The position numbers and the translations under genes are program-made. The notes under the pieces are model-generated. The model was not told the DNA's origin, did no database searches, and saw nothing but the letters and a program-made list of their open reading frames with translations. Shown piece by piece: positions 21,032 to 33,617 of a stretch of DNA of 64,000 bases (positions are counted from its first letter, which is position 1; each line of letters opens with the position of its first letter). Where the stretch lies: contig MNCI01023529.1 in NCBI GenBank assembly GCA_015680685.1, forward strand, positions 245,891-309,890, read 5' to 3'. The DNA comes from Gnetum montanum. Its lineage: Eukaryota; Streptophyta; Gnetopsida; Gnetales; Gnetaceae.

Positions 21032-24000
21032 CTATTGCAGGGCATCTAGAAGAGGAAGTGGTGTGTCATTCCCACCCTCACCACTAGGGCCACCAATGTC
21101 TTTTGAGGTCTAAAATGCAACAAAACATAGCTAGTTAGTAACCCATAGCCAAAACCATAACTTAAAACAAAATATAAAATATAAAATATCTAACCTATGG
21201 GGATTCTAGCTCCATAATTTTCAAGAGTAGATGTGGAATGCCTTCCTTCAAATGATGGAGGATCTAGTCCTCTATCATGTTTACCCAATCAACATCCCCA
21301 AGATCAATTATAGAAAGGATGCTAGTCCTATCTATCATATTCCAAGTAGATGGCTCCTAGGTAATAGTAGCCATAGAGGTCTCACTTATAGTAGTGGTAA
21401 TCTGAGTAGTAGGGGATTGCTCCACCATGAGAGTACTCTTAAAAAGATGATAAGAACTCTCCACTTGGATTCTTTAGATGAACAACTCTTTCTTGCACCA
21501 TTCAATTGACTCCTTCTTGAGCCACTTAAGGTAGGCCCCACAATTTTCCTTGTACTATCACTTGCGGGCCTTTTGTTTCTTACCCCACTTTAGGACCCAA
21601 GCACAGTGATTTTTCTAGTCCTCAACCTTATGGAAGATAAGGTCCATCTGCATCTGTTGTTTCACCATCTCTCATAAGACCACTACTTTTTCCTGAATGG
21701 TGTGCTAGTAGCAGGTCCATGTGATCCCCTTAGTCTATAATTTCTCTGAGTTAGCTACTTGGCCTTCCACAAAGGCCTTATGGTCTTGGAGATATTTGAT
21801 GGTGTCATTGTGCGATTGAGTCTTCTCCCTTAAGGCTAGAACTTCCTCCCATTGGGATTTGATGGACCTCTCTAGCTCCCATAAATTTTTTGCACACAAC
21901 ATTGCTAAATTAGTAGTAGTCTTGTACAACTTCAAGGGTACACTAGATACATTGGAGGGAAGCTTAGGAAAGGAGTGAATCTTGATGTCTCTGCTAGGAT
22001 CCCACTCCATAGAAGACACTACACAAGCATGAAATACAACCCTAAGTATAATATACAACCTAAGATAGCCATAACACAAACATAGCCTATAAGATAGCCA
22101 AACAACTAAGGCATATAAAACAAAGTCCTTACCTATCTTAGGTGTAACCTATTGCAACCAATCAATGATTTCCTTAGCCATTCCAAGCATGAACTCCACC
22201 TTGTCTAGGGTCTCCCCCCATGGTTTTGCATGAAATTTAGGGATAAGGAATTGAAATGGTGGCTTAGGAACTACCATAAGCACAATAATCATCAAATGGT
22301 TATGATGAAAACAAAAATTAAACCATAAGATATAACAAAAGCATTAAGACATGGGCATAGTTGGCTCCTCATCTTCCTCCTCTAGGATGATGATAAGGGA
22401 TGTACCCAACACTGCATCATTGAACAAGATGTCTAGATTATTTATATCTACATCAACAAATCCTTTAGCCTCAAGTTTCTTTAGGAGTGTCTCTTCTACA
22501 TGCCTTTGTTTTTCCTCTATAGCATCTTGGGCTATCATAACTTGATCCTTGTCTACAACCATAGCACACAGAAAACTAGTTAACACATGAAATCATCACA
22601 TAGCCATTAACTTTAAAACATAAAAATAGCAAAAGTTAAATAAAGCATACCGATGACTGCCTATTGCAATGGCCTAAGCTTAAACTTAAGCTTCTTTAGG
22701 GTGGGTTGCCATGATGCCTATGGTGCTTCCTTTATGGGCCTCTTAAGTTTCTCCCTAGCTACTCCTTTGTCTTGCCTACATCATTGTTTGGCCTCCAAGA
22801 TGCTCACTAGGAACATAACAGGCTCATCACCATTTGTATTATCATGAGCCTCATACTTCCTAGCATCAAGATGTTTGGTGGTAATGGATAGTGTATCATC
22901 TATTCACTCTAGTGGGTTCTAGGCCTGCATTGTTGGATAAATGTGCTCTATCCAAGGCTTAGAAATTTGGCTTGGGTCTTGAAGAACCCATCTTGGTGCC
23001 ATCCATCAGGACCTTCTTAAAGGTCCATCTCTGCACAATTCCTATCACCTTATTTTGTGATAATAGTTTAGGAAATGCAGGAGACCTAAACAAAGGATAT
23101 GATTCCTTTGCATCAAGGTTTGTGGATCCATCCTTGGAAATTTTAGAGTGGTCCATGTTGGCACCAAACCACTTCAAAACTTCCTCATGATGGCCTAATT
23201 CCTTCACTATCCTAGTGAGAACCTTTGCCCTATTAGTGGAGACACCAAACAAGTTGCAAAAGAGATCCTCAACAATGTTCATTTTAACCTTCACACATCG
23301 AATGGTGGTACTAAAATGGTTACCCTTTCCATTAAAGGATTTGATGATGTGAAGCGTCTCTATAGCAAGGATGGAAGAATAGGTGTCATAAATCCATCAA
23401 GAAAACTTGCACGCTGGATGTTTGCTTGAATGTACCCATGTGTCTATCCCCTCTACCACTCCTATGTTGGTATCACCTCACCAAACTTCAAGATGAAGGT
23501 ATCCTCATGACATGCTCCTAAAAGTGGTATGGTGACATTAGCAAAGGTGGAAGGTTCTGCAAAGCAACAACCAAAGTTTGGCATCAACAACTAGTCCAAG
23601 CAATAGAATACTTAGATTTTTCATAACCATAAAATATTAGAATTGATAGCCTTTATGTTTCCCTTTCTTCTTCTTCTTTAGTATGGTTTGAGTGAAGGTC
23701 CCAGCTACAAGGATCTGATCCATGGAGTTAGTGGAGTCTACCCACTAGTTGTGTATTGTCCCATCATACTTACACTTATTGTATACAAGGTTGAACCTTG
23801 TAGTGTATGCATCAAAGTTATATTTTAATTGTTGATACACAATAGTTTTAATTTGGGGGCCCTTGGTGAATTCATCTAAGGTAGCTTGAGCCACTACCAA
23901 GGTTTGATAGTTAATGATTAAGCCTTGATCATTGACTTGGTACTTGCAAGAATTTCATAGGACTAATGGAGTTAGGAAAATTAGCCAATAAAACCAATAA

Positions 24001-24476
24001 ATCCATTAAAACACCATAACTACTATGCTTACCTTGGTATATGATACACAATGCCAAGAAAGTTTTGGAACAACATGTGGACTCTATGTGCCACCATTAG
24101 AGTATTGTCAACATTGTACCAGCTATACTCTGGCATCATCCAAATCTCCATAAGGTAATGTGGGATGATGGTGTCTACTGTTTCCCCTATTGTTCTAAAA
24201 GGCTAAGTATCATTAATAAACTTAACAATTAGGCTAAATTCTTGAGGAAACAAAGTTTCCACTATAGCCTCAGCCACATCTACAGACAAGTGTGACCACA
24301 ACATCATACTAAAGTTTTGTAGAATGTAGGTAAGAAATTCCCTTGTCCTAGGCCAAAACCATAGTGATAACCTCCCCAAGGGCATGTCAAGAAGTGGGGT
24401 ATTGGCCTTAGGGTCGCCAATGTAGCATATAATGCCCACCAACTCCGCAATGATGAGGATGGACTTTAGGTAGACC
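21032..24476 (-). pseudogene. Element F: antisense gene with apparent GT-AG introns, coiled-coil product
   Basis: Coding-like blocks on the - strand are separated by short AT-rich gaps with canonical splice signals. Blocks: 24476-24033, 23942-22651, 22552-22346, 22270-22133, 22018-21195, 21109-21032. Gaps of 89, 98, 114 and 85 bp begin GTAAGC, GTATGC, GTAAGG and GTTAGA and end in AG. Codon phase is kept across 22651/22552 (gives DKDQVMIAQ), 22133/22018 (gives VSSMEWDPSRD) and 21195/21109. It is not kept across 24033/23942, and no good donor was found between 22346 and 22270. Visible content: a helical first block (MPLGRLSLWFWPRTREFLTY), a basic middle, and a coiled-coil block (LWELERSIKSQWEEVLALRE). 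Extra, often antisense, ORFs are known in Tat elements; which family this is I cannot say. A start may lie near 26176 (MVSSNVEERAKILGFRRWMN). In-frame stops show it is dead. Confidence 0.6.
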
Positions 24477-26480
24477 CTGCATGAAGCAAAGAAAAAGCAT
24501 TATGACTAATTAGAATTTCTGAACAAGTTTGGAAAAATATCCTAGTTACAGGTGAAATTAGCATCTATGAAAAGCTCTAAGGTGTTCACCTAAGTTGGCT
24601 TAAGAAATTCCCTAAAAAGCATTATTACAACTTTTCTTAGCCTTTTACTTTATAGCCAAAATATTATAGCTGGAATTAAGCCTTAGTTTAAACCATGCAT
24701 AAACTTAGAATAAGGCATATAGCCATAGCAAAAATATTGATAAAAATAGCAAAAGCCTTTACTTTTCATAAAAAAAATTTAAAATATAATTTTTATGTAT
24801 TTAGTAATCATGGGAGTTGAAAAGAGTAATTTCTATGCATGTCAACTACATTTATCCCCAAAGGGGTAAAGTGCTACAACCATGATATAGCCATAACCAA
24901 AAACTCATGAAAAATTCATCTAAGCTCCAATTTTAGTGATTCCACCATAGAAGGAATCTTATAATCATCAACCTTCTAGCCATAGTTATTAAAACCAAGA
25001 AAAAATAACCTTTTTTCTTGCATAAGACATAGACAAAATTAGTAAAATTGTAGTCATCACCATTAACCCACTTTCACGCAGGGTTGGTAAAAAATTCATC
25101 AAAAATTTGTTTGAGCTGCAAACAGAGTGATTCCATAATTTCTTGAAGTCTTAAATCAAGCCATACACACCTATGTTTAATAAAAATTCAAAATCATTGT
25201 CGTTTATACAAAAAAAATTTACCAATTTGGATAAAAATCTAAAAATGCACAAACCTCTTTTTGACATAGGCTTAACAAAAAATTCATTAAAATTTCATTT
25301 GAACTCCAATTGGAGTGATTCTATCTCTTTAAGAAAATTGAAGTCAATACCTACCTAGAAATAACCAAAAATAGCCAAAACCATTGTCATTTTCTTAGAA
25401 ATAATTCATGAACTTACATAAAAATCTAAAAATGATACAAAAAATCCAAATTGCATGATCTTAGGAAAAAAAAGCCATAACTTAATCATTTTGAAGCAAA
25501 ATTGAATGAGACAATAGTCATTGGAAAGATTAAATGTAGGGCTACAAACACATAACATTGGATTTGAAAAATATTAGCCTTTTTGTTAAGAAAAAATACA
25601 CAACTTTTCTTGATTTTTTCATGTAAAAAGCTAAAGCATTAAAACCCAACTAAACGTGGCCATAAAAATATAGAAAAAATAGCCAAAACGATTGATACCC
25701 ATTAGAAAAAAAATCAAAATAATGGGGTAGGATTTTGTTATAATTTTATTTTGATGAATATTTTGGCTAGATTTGAGAAAAATGGCCATACCCCCAAATT
25801 TTGAAAAAACAAAGCATAAAAACAGCAAGCCCAATTTCAAAAATCAAATCTACTAAAGCTAAAACAATGAAATGACTATAGATCCACATAGAAATGGCAA
25901 AAATAAGATGTGGAATTTCATTATAATTTCATTTTACCCCATCTATTAGGGTATATTTGAGAAAAATAGCCCCACATGTGGCAAGAAAAACATAAGAAAA
26001 GCAATAAAAATAGTTAGAAACCAAAATAAAAATGGGTAGAACTACTTATCTTCGAGTAGAAACATACAAATCTTAGATTAAGATGGGCCTAGGTAGCCTT
26101 GATAGATCCCTCACTCATTCATCCACCTTCTAAATCCTAGGATTTTGGCTCTTTCCTCCACATTGCTTGACACCATGGTAGGCTCAACACTGAGAGTTGC
26201 TAGAATTTGATAGGAATGGGAGATCAACGCTAGCTGTAAGGAAGATGGAAGGCTTCCACACTAAGGATAAGTTGTTTCTACCATAAAAGTCTCTACTAGA
26301 GCTCTTCTCCAATGTGTTGTTTACAAGAATATGAATTATGATCAAAAACTTGCAAATTTTAACAATATAAACTACATCTAAACCTAAACACCCACCTTTA
26401 AACCCTAACTACCAATTTCTTCCACAGTGAGATTGGTGGAAAATAGCTTCACCTTTCAAAATTTTAAATTTTTGGATTGT
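24477..26480 (-). other. Element F: AT-rich stretch upstream of the antisense gene, with ~188-bp repeats
   Basis: Words like AAAAATTCATCAAAAATTTG and GAGTGATTCCAT recur near 24896, 25085 and 25271, giving a spacing of about 187-189 bp. A possible first exon of the antisense gene starts at 26176 (- strand). Otherwise no coding potential. Related repeats occur in element G near 62990-63450. Confidence 0.45.
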
Positions 26481-29400
26481 GGGCCCCACCATACACCTTC
26501 CCTCTTAGCCAAAAAATTACATCAACATTAAGTATTGGCCACTATTGACACTTAAAGCAATATTTCCATGCTAACTCCCATGCATCCACATTGGGGATGC
26601 CATGCCCATCATGGTTATATACCTTCCATCTTACAAAATCATTAAAATATAACTATTTTACCATTTTTAGTACCTACAACTTACCTTTTCAAATCTGGGC
26701 TTTCAATATGGGTTGGACATCGATAGATCTAGACAATCTGGGTTTCCACATTGGGGCAATAGCGCTTAGCGTGGAAGAATGGGGGTAACATCCATCCTTA
26801 CCACCCAACACCCTTGTAGCCCAAGTTTGACCCCGAAGCAGATCCTACATGGCCTAGAATCCCACCAATCATCTTTGGCAGTGCTAGAACCTCATCAAAC
26901 CTAGTCAAAATTGGTCAAAACCTTGGGATTTGATAGTTCCATGCTAGGGGAGGCTTCATCCATGTTGAGCATCTCATCCCCAGCATGGATGGGGGAAGTC
27001 AAAAATAACATAAATTAACTACCTAGTAGCCATTTCTCAAAGCTTGGTAAACCCTAGACTCTTTTAGAATCCTCTAGAGCTTTAAAAGACCCAAAAAGTA
27101 GTTAAACATGGCACAAAACTATCATCCCCCTCTCATCCACATTGGGGCCATTATGCTCAGAATGGAAGAAATGGGTGAGACTACGTGAGATACTTGAGAA
27201 CCTCCAAACTGTTGGATCTTGACACCCAATATTGACCATTGACACTAGCAACCTTAGGGACTAACATGCATGATCAATTGGGTGTCAAACTAGCCTAGAT
27301 CTAAGTTTGTTGATTCTTCCACACTAGGGGAGACCTCTTCCACACTACTTAATGTAAGAAAAAAAGTAGGAGGGAGTGGTTAGGAAAGTCAAGAAGAGTT
27401 CCCAAAAATAAGAAAACAATCTCAAATTGACTTGTACCTAACACCAGGACCTTCATAGCCTTTCTGGATGCCACTAGAATGTTAAAAATTAGAAAAAATA
27501 AATTCCCTAAGGTTCTTCCATTCTAGGGAGGACCTTCTCCATGTTAATAATTCTAGTCTTGGTGTGGATGAAAGGGGGAAAGCCAAAATCATTGAAGTTT
27601 TCATGTAGTTTGACTTCTAGAAGCAACTTAGACATTTCAAAAGCCACTAGACTTCCAAAAGCCACCTGAAATGACCAAAAATTACCTCCCTTGGGTTCTC
27701 CATGTTGAAGAGGACTCCATCCACACTAAGCATCCTAGCCCTAGTGTGGATGGAGGGAGGAAAGCCTGAAAACCCTCTCACAACCCTCAAAATGACTAGA
27801 TATCAATCCTAGGCATCAAGAGTTAACACCAGTAACCTTGTGGACATGCATACATAGTTATAATTACTAAAAAATAGTAAAAAGTAGAGTCCCTTAATCT
27901 CTCCATGCTGGGAGCCATCTCTTCCATGTTGGCCAAAATGGAAAAAAGGGGCAAACTTTGGGAAGACTCCAAAATAGCCTTTAGAAACCTTGAACAAATG
28001 CTAGAAAGCTTTGTGTGTGTCTCGAAACCCTATTGGCACATCTCAAGACTCTTCAACATGATGATATTGATCACAAATATCTAGAATACCTTTTCCCATA
28101 ATCTTCCCTATTGATCATGAAAGCCCCAATTTTAAGAAAGGGGAAAAACATTAAAAACCACTTAACAACCTTCGAAGCAACCAAAATTTGACATTAGGTA
28201 TTAGCAATTGACACTAGAAATCTTAGAGACCTACATGCATCTTCAAAAATGATAGAAAATGGTAAAAAATAGGGTCCCTTAATCCCTCAACATTGAGAAA
28301 TTTCTCTTCCATGTTGCAAATGTGGAAGAAAGGGGAAAAAGTTTGGGGAACTCCAAAATAGCCTTTAAAAATCTTGAACAAACATCTTGTGGCCTTACAT
28401 GAGCCCTAAGACTAGTTTCACACCTTCTGGAGCCCTCAAATCCTACAAAAGTGATCACAGATAGCCATAAAGCTACTTCCCCTAGCCTTTCACACTAATC
28501 ATACTATCTCTAGTGTGGAAAAAAGGGTAAAGCTCAAAAACTATCTAGGAAACCTCCAAACTATCCAAACTTAACCTCAAACCCTAGTCCTTGATCTCGG
28601 CAACCCTGCAGGCACACATGCATGATTGATTAAGGCTAAAACTAGTCTAGATCTAAGACATATGATTCTTCCATAGTGGGGATATCTTGCGTCATGTTGC
28701 CGAGTGTGGAAACTAAGGGGGAGACTCATTTGAAGCTTCTAAACACCTTAGAATGCCATCAAATAACCTTGCATGCACTTTGGAACCTTGTCATCACCCT
28801 TTGGAGTCTTCAAACCTTAGAAACCTGATTTCAAATGCACAAGAGTGGTTTTCCCTAGTCTTCCACATTGAGCTTCCTTTCCCTAGTGTGAAAAAAATGG
28901 AAAATTTAAAAACAAAAACACTTAGAAGTACCCAAAATTACCAAATTTTGACATGAAACCCTAGCCCTTGGCCTTAGTAACTCCAGAACCTAACATGCAT
29001 AGCTGATTATGACCAAAATTAGCTTAGATCTAGGATTCTTGCTCCATCCACACTAGGGATGATCCCCTCTATGTTGGGTAGCATGAAAATAAGGGGAAAA
29101 AGCTACCTTTTCACTTTTGATGGCAAGATACTCCCATAAGCCAAGGATCTATGCCAGAGAAGCCTAAGACCTCATAGGCTTAAGATTTTGCTTATTTGAC
29201 CTCACTTTGACCTACAAAACCAATTCCCCCTAATATTTCATGCTAGAGAAACTTTCATGGTATGGAAATAGTTGGGGGGGGGGGCGCAAAAGACCTTAGG
29301 TTCCCTTGAATGACCTACAAACATGTTCAAAATTAGCTAGAAACTTGTAGAATCATGATTTGTAGCTCTGGGGGTTTGGAAACCTAGTCATTGTGCCCCT

Positions 29401-29900
29401 AAACCACCCTGGAATCATAGAATAAGTGTCCCCACATTCTTCCATGTTAGGGATGTTGTGCTTAATGTGAAAGAAGGGGGAATCCATTTCAACATGTTTT
29501 AACACTTGAAATGGACTCAAACCACCTCAAAACAAAGTTAAGGGGATGTGCAACTCCTAGATCTAGGTTTAGGATTCTTTTTTTAGCATGTTTGATCATG
29601 TTTTGGCTTGAATCTTGATTTTTCACACTGAACCCCCTCTCTTCCATGTTAGCCAATGTGGAAATAAGGGTGAAAGCTACAAAACATGCTTTTTAGCCTT
29701 TACAAACCTTTGGAGTGCCTAATTTTGATAGATCTAGTCCTTTTTGTCCTTGGAGAGGCCCTAAGACCTTAACTTTGGATCTTTGGATGCCCCAAAATCT
29801 ACTTTTCCCAAGTTCCATGCTGGCTAGCGTGGAAATAAGGAGGTCCTAGCAAGGAAGCTAACTCTTAATTTTCATGCTAAAACAACTGAGAAACAACCTA
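26480..29900 (+). repeat. Element F: degenerate tandem array, ~190-bp period, about 18 units
   Basis: A core of roughly 55-70 bp with words TTCCACACTAGGG, CTTCCATGTTG and AGTGTGGAA followed by AAGGGG recurs near 26583, 26739, 26939, 27135, 27315, 27510, 27693, 27899, (28110), 28283, 28478, 28668, 28850, 29041, 29229, 29438, 29621 and 29803. Spacings are 156-209 bp, mostly 180-206. Between cores the units share weaker words such as GACACTAGCAACCTTAG and CTACATGCAT. Units are strongly diverged. Core words also occur in the U3 of this element's LTR. An 11-G run sits at 29274-29284. Confidence 0.72.
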
Positions 29901-30540
29901 GACTGACAACCAAACTCACCTAATAGCCTTGTAGCCTAAATCATGGCCTACTAAGGCCTAAAACTAGAAAAATCTAACCAAATTTTTGGTCTATATTAAC
30001 CAAATTTGATCATATGTAGCCTGTTTTACCTTATTTTTTTCCTTATTACACAATGCCTTGACTTGTTTTGACCTAGTGTTGCATTGTGAACCTTGTTGAC
30101 CTTACTGTGGCCTTTATGTAGCCTTACATTTTTTTATTTACCTTATTGTAGCCTTATTTTCCTTTGTTTAGTCTTTGATTTGTATCAAATAGTTGGGTTT
30201 GGCCTTCCCTAACCACTGTTTGGCATCATGTGACCATGGCCTGCTATGGCCTTAAATTGGCATCATAGTCCACTAAGACTCTAAACTAGCATCATGGCCC
30301 ACTAAGGCCTAAAAATGGCAAAATTATGGCCCTTTTTATCATTTGTATTCCTATTTCTTATACTTTACTTTGTTTAACCTTGGTTTGACCTTTATTTGGT
30401 CCATATTACACTTTGTTTACTTGTTGACATCCTATTTATAGCCTTGGATGATATTGTTTGCATTAGAATAGCATGCGTTTGCATAATTTTATAGCATTTT
30501 AGCATTTTTAATTCAATTTTACCTAGGTACCACTTAATAT
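29901..30540 (+). other. Element F: spacer before RT, ending in an acceptor-like CAG
   Basis: AT-rich, no reading frame. It includes GGCCTTAAATTGGCA-type repeats at 30231-30340. It ends GACATACAG at about 30551-30559, before GATCAAAGTATGAGTACCTA; the corresponding place in element G reads GACATGCAG before GACTAGAATATGGATACC. Ogre elements are known to splice out an intron between protease and RT, so this may be that intron's 3' end. Confidence 0.45.
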
Positions 30541-33390
30541 GACTTTGGTTGACATACAGGATCAAAGTATGAGTACCTAGGAGAAAATCACTTTGCCTAT
30601 GTGTCTACATGAACCTCATGGTGATGTTAAATAGTGTATTGACCCTAACTACCTAAATCTCAACCTTGAAAGTCTTTTTGACCATATACCCTTGATAGAG
30701 AAACCTCTAGAATGGCACGAAGACCTATTACAAAGGAAAGACTAAACAAAGGAAAATAAGGAAAGTCATTCTAGAGGTTTGTTTAGTCTTTGATTTGTAT
30801 CATTCTAGAGGTTATTATGGTCAATGATCATTCTAATGACCTAAACCTTGTACTTAAATGATGTCTCAAATATGAGCTTAGGCTCCCTTCTAAGAAATGT
30901 ATCTTTGGTGTTAAGACTGGTAAGATGCTTGGCTTTGTAGTCTTTGAAGCAAGGATACTTGTCAATCCTAATAAGGTTAAGGTCATATCTAAATTAGCAG
31001 CACCTACAAACCTTAAGGAGCTTTGGGAATTACAAGCTATATTGCAATTTATTTGTAGATTTATTGCAAGGCTTACTGATAAGTTACAGGCCATGCAACA
31101 CTTGCTTAAGAAAAGGGTTCACTATGAATGGATGACCCAATGCCAAGAGGCCTTTGAAAACCTTAAGAAAGAATTGGTACAACTACCAATAGTGTATCTT
31201 CTATAAGAGGATAAATCGGTCTACATTTACATTGCCATCTTTGACACATCCATTACCTCTTTACTCTATTAGAAATGTGATGATGGAGGTCAGAGATGCC
31301 TATAGACTACCTTAACCATGCATTAGTTGCCCACAAGACTTGATACACTAAAGTGGCGATGGAGAAGTACTATCTAGCACTAGTCTTTTCCTTGAAGAAG
31401 TGGAGACACTAACTCTTCAGAAGCCAAGTTAATGTCATTTGCAAGGATAACATACTCAAAGCCATAACAACCAACATCGATGAAAGTAGTTGTATAGCCG
31501 AATGGAAAGCCATAACCATAGAGTTTAACATTCATTACATCTCTCAATCTTCAACAAAGGGTCAAGCTATTTCCATACAACTCACAATTTCACTTATCGA
31601 TGACCAAGAAGCTATAGATCCCGAGTTCCCTAATGAGCATATTAACATAGTTAGCAAAGTGCCTAAGGGTTATGAGGTAGTCATGTAGTTTGACAAAGGT
31701 TCAACTGCCCATGGGACTAGTGCTATTTCCATCATAACATTCCCATCTGGTGAAATCTAACCCTTCACCTATCATTTTGAGTTCTCATGTACCAACAACA
31801 TAGTGGAATATGAAGGTTTGATAAGAGGGATGATGATAGGTTGTGACCTAGGAATTAGATGCTTAGTAATCAAAGGCAATTCACAACTTGTGGTCAACCA
31901 CGTAAACAAAGGTTATGCATGTAAAGCCAAAAACTTACAATGATATTATGACCTAGGGAAGCAATTGTTACAAAAATTCATAGATATTGATATCCAACAA
32001 CCATAGCCAATGAAATTGCAACATTAGCCCTTAGTGTGACACCAGATGTGTTTAGTAAATTGCCCATCTTAACCATGGACTGTGCTACTCCCATAACATA
32101 AAACATTGAGGATATCTTTATGGCCATCATTTATATTTCTCCTCCCAAGGAGTGGTATGATGACATCGAATTTTACCTTATGCATGGCAAATCCTCATAA
32201 GGCCTGACTACTACTTGGAAGTACATTGTACACAAGCAATCAAAGCAGTATGTCATCATAGTTAATTACACATTATGTCATCGATCCTATGATGGTATAC
32301 TTCTAAAGTGCTTAGGTAAATCTAAAGCTAAAACAATCTTAGAGGAGGTTCACAAGGGTGTTTATGAAGGACATATAATACCTAGAGCTATGGTTGCTAA
32401 GATTAGATGGTTAGGTTACTATTGGCCCCATATGGAAAATGACTACCTATAGAAGGTTAAGTGTTGTGACACATGCCAATGATATAACAACCTTATAAAT
32501 GTACCACCAGCTGAGTTGCATTCCACTAAACTAACATGGTCATTTCAACAATGGGGGTTGGAAATCATTGGACCCATAATGCCTAAGTCTTCTAAAAGGC
32601 ATAGCTTCATCATCACCACAATAGAATACTTTACCAAGTGGGTTGAGGCTATCCCCCTAAGGAAGAAAACATTTGAGTAGGTCTGCAACTTCATCGTAGA
32701 TAACATTGTAGCATGTTTTGACATACCCATGACCATAGTTACAAAAAATGAACCATAATTTAGTAGCCAGAAAACAAAAGATTTTTGTCATGACCTAGGC
32801 ATTAGGCATTAAGATTTCTGTTATTAACCTCAAGCCAATGGAAAAGTAGAAGCAAGCAACAAGGCCATCATCAACTTACTCAAAAAGATGCTTACCAACA
32901 GTAAGTGCAAATGACATGAGAGGCTTATCCATGCATTGTGGACATACAGAATAAGCTATCACATGGCAACTAGTGTAACCCATTATAGCTTGATTTATGG
33001 TTTTAAATGTGTGTTACCTCTCTAATTATAGGTTACATCGCTCTGAGTAGCCTTGACCAACTTCATCAACAATGAGCAGAATAAGGAGTTGTAGATAGTA
33101 GCCCTTAACTTAGTAGAGGAGCAACGTATGTAAGCACTTTCTCACATTGAACACTATCAAGAGAGGTAGAAGTAGCATCATCACCATAACTTGACCATGC
33201 ATAAGATCAAGGAATGTGACTTGGTTCTCAAAGTTGTGTGTGAGAATGCAGAAAAATTCTCAACCAATTAGGAAGGGTCCTTCCTTGTCACTAGACCTAT
33301 GGGAATAGTGCTTTCACAATAGCCAACATAGATGGCAATGAGCTAACCAATCTGGTCAATATTCCTATCTAAAGTCATACTACAAGTAGT
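30541..33390 (+). pseudogene. Element F: pol remnant: RT tail, RNase H, integrase (Tat/Ogre type)
   Basis: Most of RT is missing: after about 270 bp of linker the frame enters the end of RT (KMLGFVVFEARILVNPNKV, LKELWELQAILQFICRFIA, HLLKKRVHYEWMTQCQEAF at 30920-31200). RNase H follows around 31690-31950 (FEFSCTNNIVEYEGLIRGM, KGNSQLVVNHVNKGY; the usual GDSQ Asp is Asn). Integrase spans about 32340-33080: CCDTCQ, GLEIIGPIMP, TTIEYFTKWVEAIPLRKK, QANGKVEASNKAI, HALWTYRISYHMAT. The first catalytic Asp is Glu, the second (DNG position) is lost, and the Glu of VEA is kept. Many stops and frame changes. The C-terminus ends near 33370. Confidence 0.85.
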
Positions 33391-33605
33391 CGATAATCAT
33401 TTACAAGCGAGCTTGCTTTCAACAAGCCTACTAGGGCCTAAACTGGTACAATGGCCCACCACAACCTTAAACTAGCAACTTTAGTGACCAAGATAGCTTA
33501 GTTTTATCATCTCATGTGGCCTATATGCATTGTAGCATTATAATATGTAGTGGTGTTTTGTATTCTTTACTGGTGCCTCTTGAGTCAACCCTCTAAACAC
33601 CAATA
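33391..33605 (+). other. Element F: 3' untranslated stretch
   Basis: Short non-coding region after integrase. It contains one more set of GGCCTAAACTGG and CCTTAAACTAGCAAC words like those at both ends of the internal spacer. Confidence 0.5.
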
Positions 33606-33617
33606 AAGAGGGGCCAT
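33606..33617 (+). promoter_or_regulatory. Element F: polypurine tract
   Basis: AAGAGGGGCCAT lies directly before the 3' LTR start TGAAACACC. Purine-rich and in the right place. Confidence 0.6.

Noticed and set aside
21032-24476. Ordinary host gene captured or lying between elements
   Set aside because: It lies within the bounds of element F with no sign of a separate insertion. Capture from a host gene in the past cannot be excluded, but no known family was recognised.
29274-29284. Run of 11 G as a possible G-quadruplex
   Set aside because: A single isolated run in an array unit; could also be a sequencing length error.
26480-29900. CRISPR-like array
   Set aside because: Repeats are long, degenerate and about 190 bp apart in a plant retrotransposon; no short identical repeats or cas genes.
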